Part shown: positions 59,844 to 64,000 of the stretch, piece after piece | How positions within the stretch are numbered: position 1 is the stretch's first letter | Layout of the letters: every line of letters begins with the position of its first letter | From: Dyadobacter sp. MSC1_007 | GTDB lineage: Bacteria; Bacteroidota; Bacteroidia; Cytophagales; Spirosomataceae | NCBI RefSeq assembly: GCF_023667495.1 | Contig: NZ_JAMOZL010000014.1 | Span: forward strand, 152,886 to 216,885 | Reading direction: 5' to 3' | DNA length: 64,000 nucleotides | Made by a program: the position numbers and the translations under genes | The notes under the pieces: model-generated | Databases searched by the model: none | Seen by the model: only the letters and a program-made list of their open reading frames with translations | What the model was told of the DNA's origin: nothing

Positions 59844-61172
59844 ATGAAAAAAGTCGCTTTTTATACATTAGGTTGTAAACTGAACTACTCGGAAAGCTCC
59901 TCAATCGGCAGGATGTTCGAGGATAAGGGGTATTCGAAGGTAGAGTTCAACGAAAAACCGGATATTTTTATCATCAACACCTGCTCTGTAACCGAGAATG
60001 CGGATAAGAAATGCCGCAAGATCGTCAGAGAGGCACAAAAGATCAATGCGGACGGCTATGTGGCGATTATCGGTTGTTATGCCCAGCTGAAACCCAAAGA
60101 GATTTCTGAAATACCAGGTGTCGATGCAGTACTAGGCGCTGCCGAAAAATTCAGACTGGTAGAACTGATCGATACTTTTGAAAAAACACCTCTCGGCCAA
60201 CCAGCACAGGTGATAGCCTCTACCATTGATAACGCTGTCGAATACCATACATCTTACTCGCTCAACGACCGTACGCGCACATTCCTGAAAGTACAGGACG
60301 GTTGCGACTATCCCTGCTCCTATTGTACAATCCCGCTTGCAAGGGGCAAAAGCCGCTCTGACAGCATCGAGAATATCGTCAAGGCGGCCAAGGATATTGC
60401 CGCCCGTGACGTAAAAGAAATAGTGCTCACCGGCGTCAATATTGGCGACTTTGGTTTGCAAAACGGCGAGCGGAAGGAAACTTTCCTTGACCTGGTCAAA
60501 GCGCTGGACGAAGTAGAAGGCATTGTCCGTTTCCGGATATCCTCCATTGAACCAAACTTGCTTACCGACGAAATCATCGAATTTGTAGCCCAGTCCAAAC
60601 GGTTTGCGCCTCATTTTCACATTCCGTTGCAATCGGGATCCAACAAAGTGCTTGGCCTGATGAAGCGCCGCTACAAGCGCGAGCTTTACGAAGAGCGCGT
60701 AGCAAAAATCAAATCGCTGATGCCCGACTGCTGCATTGGCGTCGACGTTATCGTTGGTCACCCGGGCGAAACGAAAGAGCTTTTCGAAGAAAGTTACCGC
60801 TTCCTGAACGAGCTGGATATCTCTTATTTGCACGTATTCACCTACTCCGAGCGCGAAAACACCGCAGCATTAGAAATAAAGCCGGTGGTACCAAAAAATG
60901 AAAGGGCCGAACGCTCCAAGATGCTGCACATCCTTTCAGATAAAAAGAAAAGATTTTTCTACGAAGGCCAAATAGGTAAAACAGGCGAAGTGCTCTTCGA
61001 AGATGAGGTCCAAAACGGACAAATGCTCGGTTTTACAGGCAACTACGTTCGCGTAGCCGTAAAGTACGACCCGCTACTGATCAACGAGACGAAGGAAATC
61101 CGCTACGATCGCATCAACGGAGAAAACCTCATGGAGGTAACAGAACTCCAAGAAGAAATTCTAATCCATTAA
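59844..61172 (+). CDS. mtaB: tRNA t6A37 methylthiotransferase MtaB
   Basis: 442 residues. Radical-SAM methylthiotransferase that converts t6A37 to ms2t6A37. N-terminal UPF0004 domain with Cys in LGCKLNYSE, NTCSVTENADKKC and GCYAQLKP; radical-SAM cluster motif DGCDYPCSYCTIPLARGKSR (CxxxCxxC); C-terminal TRAM-like domain. Normal length for the family. It is transcribed after the LTA-synthase-like gene. Confidence 0.95.
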   Translation: MKKVAFYTLGCKLNYSESSSIGRMFEDKGYSKVEFNEKPDIFIINTCSVTENADKKCRKIVREAQKINADGYVAIIGCYAQLKPKEISEIPGVDAVLGAAEKFRLVELIDTFEKTPLGQPAQVIASTIDNAVEYHTSYSLNDRTRTFLKVQDGCDYPCSYCTIPLARGKSRSDSIENIVKAAKDIAARDVKEIVLTGVNIGDFGLQNGERKETFLDLVKALDEVEGIVRFRISSIEPNLLTDEIIEFVAQSKRFAPHFHIPLQSGSNKVLGLMKRRYKRELYEERVAKIKSLMPDCCIGVDVIVGHPGETKELFEESYRFLNELDISYLHVFTYSERENTAALEIKPVVPKNERAERSKMLHILSDKKKRFFYEGQIGKTGEVLFEDEVQNGQMLGFTGNYVRVAVKYDPLLINETKEIRYDRINGENLMEVTELQEEILIH

Positions 61173-61200
61173 AAAAAATCTATTAAAAAATAATCTATTA

Positions 61201-61290
61201 CCGTCGACTTATGTCGACGGCTAGGGACTACGCTAGCTTAGGTTTGGCGGCTAGGGACTAACCCGGCCTTAGCTCGGCGGCTAGAAACTA
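61201..61290. repeat. Three tandem 30-bp repeats
   Basis: Three exactly 30-bp units (61201-61230, 61231-61260, 61261-61290), each containing CTTA near base 8-10 and ending in CGGCTAGGGACTA (third copy CGGCTAGAAACTA). The first unit begins with a palindrome, CCGTCGAC...GTCGACGG. They lie just before a terminator between mtaB and amtB. Confidence 0.85.
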
Positions 61291-61296
61291 AAGAAA

Positions 61297-61326
61297 GAAA
61301 GCCCGACCAAAATTGGCCGGGCTTTC
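61297..61326. terminator. Bidirectional terminator between mtaB and amtB
   Basis: Stem AAAGCCCGACC / GGCCGGGCTTT (one mismatch) with loop AAAATT. Confidence 0.85.
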
Positions 61327-61344
61327 GTCTTTATCAGCTTACTA

Positions 61345-62670
61345 TTAAGATTCTGCTTCTACAAGAAACTCGTCGTGCTGGCTGATATCCAGACCTGCTT
61401 TCTCATCTTGCTCAGATACGCGAAGTGGAAGGATAAGGTCAGTGATTTTCAGCAGCAGAAGTGAACCTGCGAATGCGAATACAGATACACCTACCAGGGC
61501 GATCACGTGGTTGATGAAAAGTTTGGTTTCACCGAAAGCAAGACCTTGATCCGTTACAAGCGGGTTAATAGCGCTTGTTGCGAAGATACCGGTCATCAAC
61601 ATACCAACCATACCACCTACACCGTGGCAAGGGAATACGTCAAGTGTGTCATCCAATGTAGAACGGGTACGCAGGTGCGCTACGTAGTTACTGATGATTG
61701 CTGCAACAGTACCGATGAACAGAGAAGCAGGGATCGTTACGAAACCGGCAGCAGGAGTGATTGCTACCAGACCTACAACGGCACCAATACAGAAACCAAG
61801 TGCTGAAACTTTCTTGCCTTTTGCTGCATCGAAAAGCACCCATGCAAGACCGGCAGCACCGGCAGCAGTGTTAGTTGTTGCGAAAGCTGAAACCGCCAAC
61901 GGTGAAGCAGCCAAAGCAGAACCGGCGTTGAAACCGAACCAACCGAACCAAAGCAAACCTGTTCCCAACAATACGAATGGAATGTTTGCAGGAGGTAGTA
62001 CGTGGTCTTCCAAAAGCGACTTGCGACGTTTCAGGTACAATGCACCTGCCAGAGCAGCCCAGCCAGCCGACATGTGAACCACAGTTCCACCAGCGAAGTC
62101 AAGCACACCCATTTTGAAAAGGATACCTTCTGCATGCCATGTCATGTGGGCAAGCGGAGAGTAGATGAAGATACAGAACAGAATAATGAAAAGAACGTAA
62201 GAGCGGAAGTTGATACGTTCAGCCATCGAACCAGTTACCAGTGCAGGTGTGATCACCGCAAATTTCAACTGGAACATTGCGAACAGGGCGAAAGGAATAG
62301 TACCCCAGATCGGGCCGTCCAAAACACCTTTGAACATAAAGTGGGTAGTCGGGTTACCGAAGAAACCACCGATGTCGTCGCCGAATGCGATACTGAAACC
62401 AAAAACAATCCAGATCACACTAATTACCCCCATCGCAATGAAGCTCTGGAGCATCGTAGAGATCACATTCTTGGTGTTAACCATTCCCCCGTAGAAATAA
62501 GCCAAACCGGGAGTCATGAGCAAAACCAACGCGGAAGAGACAAGCAACCACGCAGTATCACCAGAATTAATGCCTTCGGTTATGATCTGCGTGGGAACAT
62601 TGGGTACGAAGGCACCGAGGATGCTGATTACCAGAAGAATAATCAGTGGGATAAAATTACGTTTTTCCAT
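61345..62670 (-). CDS. amt: Ammonium transporter AmtB
   Basis: 441 residues, eleven membrane helices, trimer-forming ammonium channel. Seen: LMTPGLAYFYGGMVNTKNVI, TMLQSFIAMGVISVIWIVFG, AHMTWHAEGILFKMGVLDFA with GGTVVHMSAGWAALAGALYL, and CHGVGGMVGMLMTGIFATSA. The C-terminal cytoplasmic tail (SEQDEKAGLDISQHDEFLVE) is short; no glnB/glnK gene follows, unlike many bacteria. It lies 61 bases after the porin gene, same strand, likely one transcript with the porin. Confidence 0.95.
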   Translation of the reverse strand: MEKRNFIPLIILLVISILGAFVPNVPTQIITEGINSGDTAWLLVSSALVLLMTPGLAYFYGGMVNTKNVISTMLQSFIAMGVISVIWIVFGFSIAFGDDIGGFFGNPTTHFMFKGVLDGPIWGTIPFALFAMFQLKFAVITPALVTGSMAERINFRSYVLFIILFCIFIYSPLAHMTWHAEGILFKMGVLDFAGGTVVHMSAGWAALAGALYLKRRKSLLEDHVLPPANIPFVLLGTGLLWFGWFGFNAGSALAASPLAVSAFATTNTAAGAAGLAWVLFDAAKGKKVSALGFCIGAVVGLVAITPAAGFVTIPASLFIGTVAAIISNYVAHLRTRSTLDDTLDVFPCHGVGGMVGMLMTGIFATSAINPLVTDQGLAFGETKLFINHVIALVGVSVFAFAGSLLLLKITDLILPLRVSEQDEKAGLDISQHDEFLVEAES

Positions 62671-62731
62671 TGTAGTAAATTATTGTTATTGTATTAGATT
62701 AAGAAGGTATTCCTGTAAAATGCGGCACTGA

Positions 62732-63928
62732 TCAGAACTTGTAGATAAATGCTAATCCGAAAGTGGTCTGGCTGTTTTTTGTCCACTCGCCATCAGAATC
62801 CTCAAACTGCTGCTCTTCGCCTCCTGTTACTTTTGGATAAGCATCCAGGCGGAACTCAGGTTTTACCAGAATGTGGCCGTCGGCTAGACCGATGTTTCCT
62901 GTCAGTGTTACTGAGTTCACTTTTGTACCGGCACCGCCTCTTGTCAGCATGCCACGTACGCCGTTGTCATTGTTAAAATACTCATAACGAGCACCGATTC
63001 CAAAATTGTCAGTGATGGCTGTGTTCGCATATACGGCAACACCTCCCCATGACTCGGTGTCAACTGGTCCACCGTAACCTTGGTAATCTCCTTTTTGTGA
63101 ACCATAAGCGGCATTCAAGCCCAAAAGAAATTTCTCAGTGATTTGAAAACTGGTTGTAAGGTCAAACATCTGATAGAAGCCATCAGGCTGTTTTCCCAGG
63201 CTGTCTGTGTTGGCCTCGTTACTTCCGATGTAGTTCAGGTACACGTTCCAGTTTTCAACAGGTTTAAAATACAACTGGCTAATGATGCCTTTCGCGCGGT
63301 TGTTATCACCCAAAGCATCCACATTGTTTACTACACCTACCATTAGCGATGCTCTGTCAGAGAAAGCATAGGTGGCTTTCAAACCAGCGTGGTAGAAAGG
63401 ACCGTTGTTAAAAAGGTTCGAGAGCGAGTAATTGAAGTTAGCCGGTGCGTCGATCACTTCGTAGCCGATATGCGTTCCGAACTGTCCCGCAGTCATCGAA
63501 AACTTATCGGTGAATTTGTAAGTAAAATAAGCCTGTTTGATAGCAAGCGCCGTGCTGAACAAAGCATTTCCATAGTTACCCAGGTTCGCATTAGGTCCGA
63601 AGGTAAGGTCAACGACTGCCTCAGATTTGCTATTGGTGTAGGCAACTTTGGCTTGAACCAGACCGAGAGAGAACTGGCCCGAGCGCTGATCGAACACACG
63701 TGCATTGGTAGCACCCATGTTTGACCTCGAAGCTGGTTTATTGAAATTAGCCATGTAATAGGAATCCAGGTAACCCGAGAAAGCAAATGCTCCTTTGGCT
63801 TCTTCTTCATCCTTCACCTCCGTTACCACTGTTGTATCTGCCTTTACTGCCTTTTCCTCTTCTCCCGACTTCGCAAAACCCAAAAAAGGAACCATCAAAG
63901 ATAATACTGTACAATAGACTTTTTTCAT
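62732..63928 (-). CDS. Outer-membrane beta-barrel porin (BBP2/OmpL-like)
   Basis: 398 residues. Signal peptide MKKVYCTVLSLMVPFLGFAK. The mature protein has alternating amphipathic strands with terminal aromatic residue (GLAFIYKF at the end), the hallmark of outer-membrane barrels, and segments FAFSGYLDSYYMANFNKPAS, DLTFGPNANLGNYGNALFST with ALAIKQAYFTYKF and FGTHIGYEVIDAPANFNYSL. Family of putative porins commonly paired with Amt in Bacteroidota, probably giving ammonium and small solutes access. Start ATG at 63928. Confidence 0.9.
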   Translation of the reverse strand: MKKVYCTVLSLMVPFLGFAKSGEEEKAVKADTTVVTEVKDEEEAKGAFAFSGYLDSYYMANFNKPASRSNMGATNARVFDQRSGQFSLGLVQAKVAYTNSKSEAVVDLTFGPNANLGNYGNALFSTALAIKQAYFTYKFTDKFSMTAGQFGTHIGYEVIDAPANFNYSLSNLFNNGPFYHAGLKATYAFSDRASLMVGVVNNVDALGDNNRAKGIISQLYFKPVENWNVYLNYIGSNEANTDSLGKQPDGFYQMFDLTTSFQITEKFLLGLNAAYGSQKGDYQGYGGPVDTESWGGVAVYANTAITDNFGIGARYEYFNNDNGVRGMLTRGGAGTKVNSVTLTGNIGLADGHILVKPEFRLDAYPKVTGGEEQQFEDSDGEWTKNSQTTFGLAFIYKF

Positions 63929-64000
63929 AATTATATTCTGTTTAAGTTAATATGACTCTCCGGCTGATTTACTGAATCAAATATTGTACTTAAATTATAT

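Noticed and set aside
60132..60833. 233-codon minus-strand open frame
   Set aside because: Antisense to mtaB, a shadow frame.
61201..61290. 30-bp repeats considered as a CRISPR array
   Set aside because: The copies are directly adjacent with no spacers and diverge at their left halves; no cas genes nearby.
62002..62697. 231-codon plus-strand open frame
   Set aside because: Antisense to amt with abnormal His/Asn/Arg composition.

Overview
The window looks like chromosome of a Bacteroidota bacterium, most likely Cytophagales and Dyadobacter-like. Lineage markers seen directly are a GldC gliding protein, a secreted protein with a type IX (T9SS) C-terminal sorting domain, the long form of IspG, both type II and type III glutamine synthetase, WG-repeat and GH3 proteins, RR-type Tat leaders on sugar oxidoreductases, and TANNTTTG-type -7 promoter boxes. 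The genus is an inference; there is no rRNA or marker phylogeny here.

Layout. 1-11.9 kb is accessory or stress related: a TetR regulator cut by the window edge, small secreted proteins, an AraC regulator with an apparent frameshift, a secreted carboxymuconolactone-decarboxylase/ABM fusion, an ECF sigma factor followed by a membrane-anchored beta-barrel protein, a CMP-sugar-transferase-like protein, a CopB-type copper ATPase, a flavin/PNPOx-like enzyme, GAPDH and a second AraC regulator. 12.0-15.2 kb holds a two-gene unit: a DUF3095 protein with class III nucleotide-cyclase-like metal motifs, then a patatin-like phospholipase. Its architecture resembles cyclic-nucleotide/phospholipase signalling or defence pairs and is the best candidate here for an undescribed system. 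15.3-23 kb carries a WG-repeat protein, an ECF42-type sigma factor with its DGPF partner, two small genes, a DHFR-like protein, a SelA-like PLP enzyme and a Gfo/Idh/MocA oxidoreductase.

A tRNA-Leu(GAG) at 23.08 kb is followed by a small AT-rich accessory segment (23.2-25.5 kb) with a proteasome-like Ntn-hydrolase, an 85-residue protein and a divergent HTH regulator with palindromic operators. 25.7-45 kb is mostly housekeeping and sugar metabolism: deoxynucleoside kinase, TrhO, SurE, GH3, LysE, Nudix, CDF transporter, TIM-barrel isomerase, FolE and a PTPS homologue, a GH109-like/MFS/GHMP-kinase run, a three-gene secreted module, IspG, MmcQ and GldC. 45.8-51 kb is a tightly packed plus-strand run: CinA, an acyltransferase E2, a 5'-nucleotidase and an OmpR/histidine-kinase pair.

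54-64 kb is a nitrogen-assimilation neighbourhood: GSII, an acidic conserved protein, GSIII, an LTA-synthase-like sulfatase, MtaB, and a porin-AmtB operon. Intergenic repeats are prominent: a roughly 29-bp-stem inverted repeat at 44.45 kb, a nested double inverted repeat at 34.1 kb, three 30-bp tandem repeats at 61.2 kb and purine-rich tandem repeats at 52.7 kb. No CRISPR array, IS transposase or rRNA was seen.
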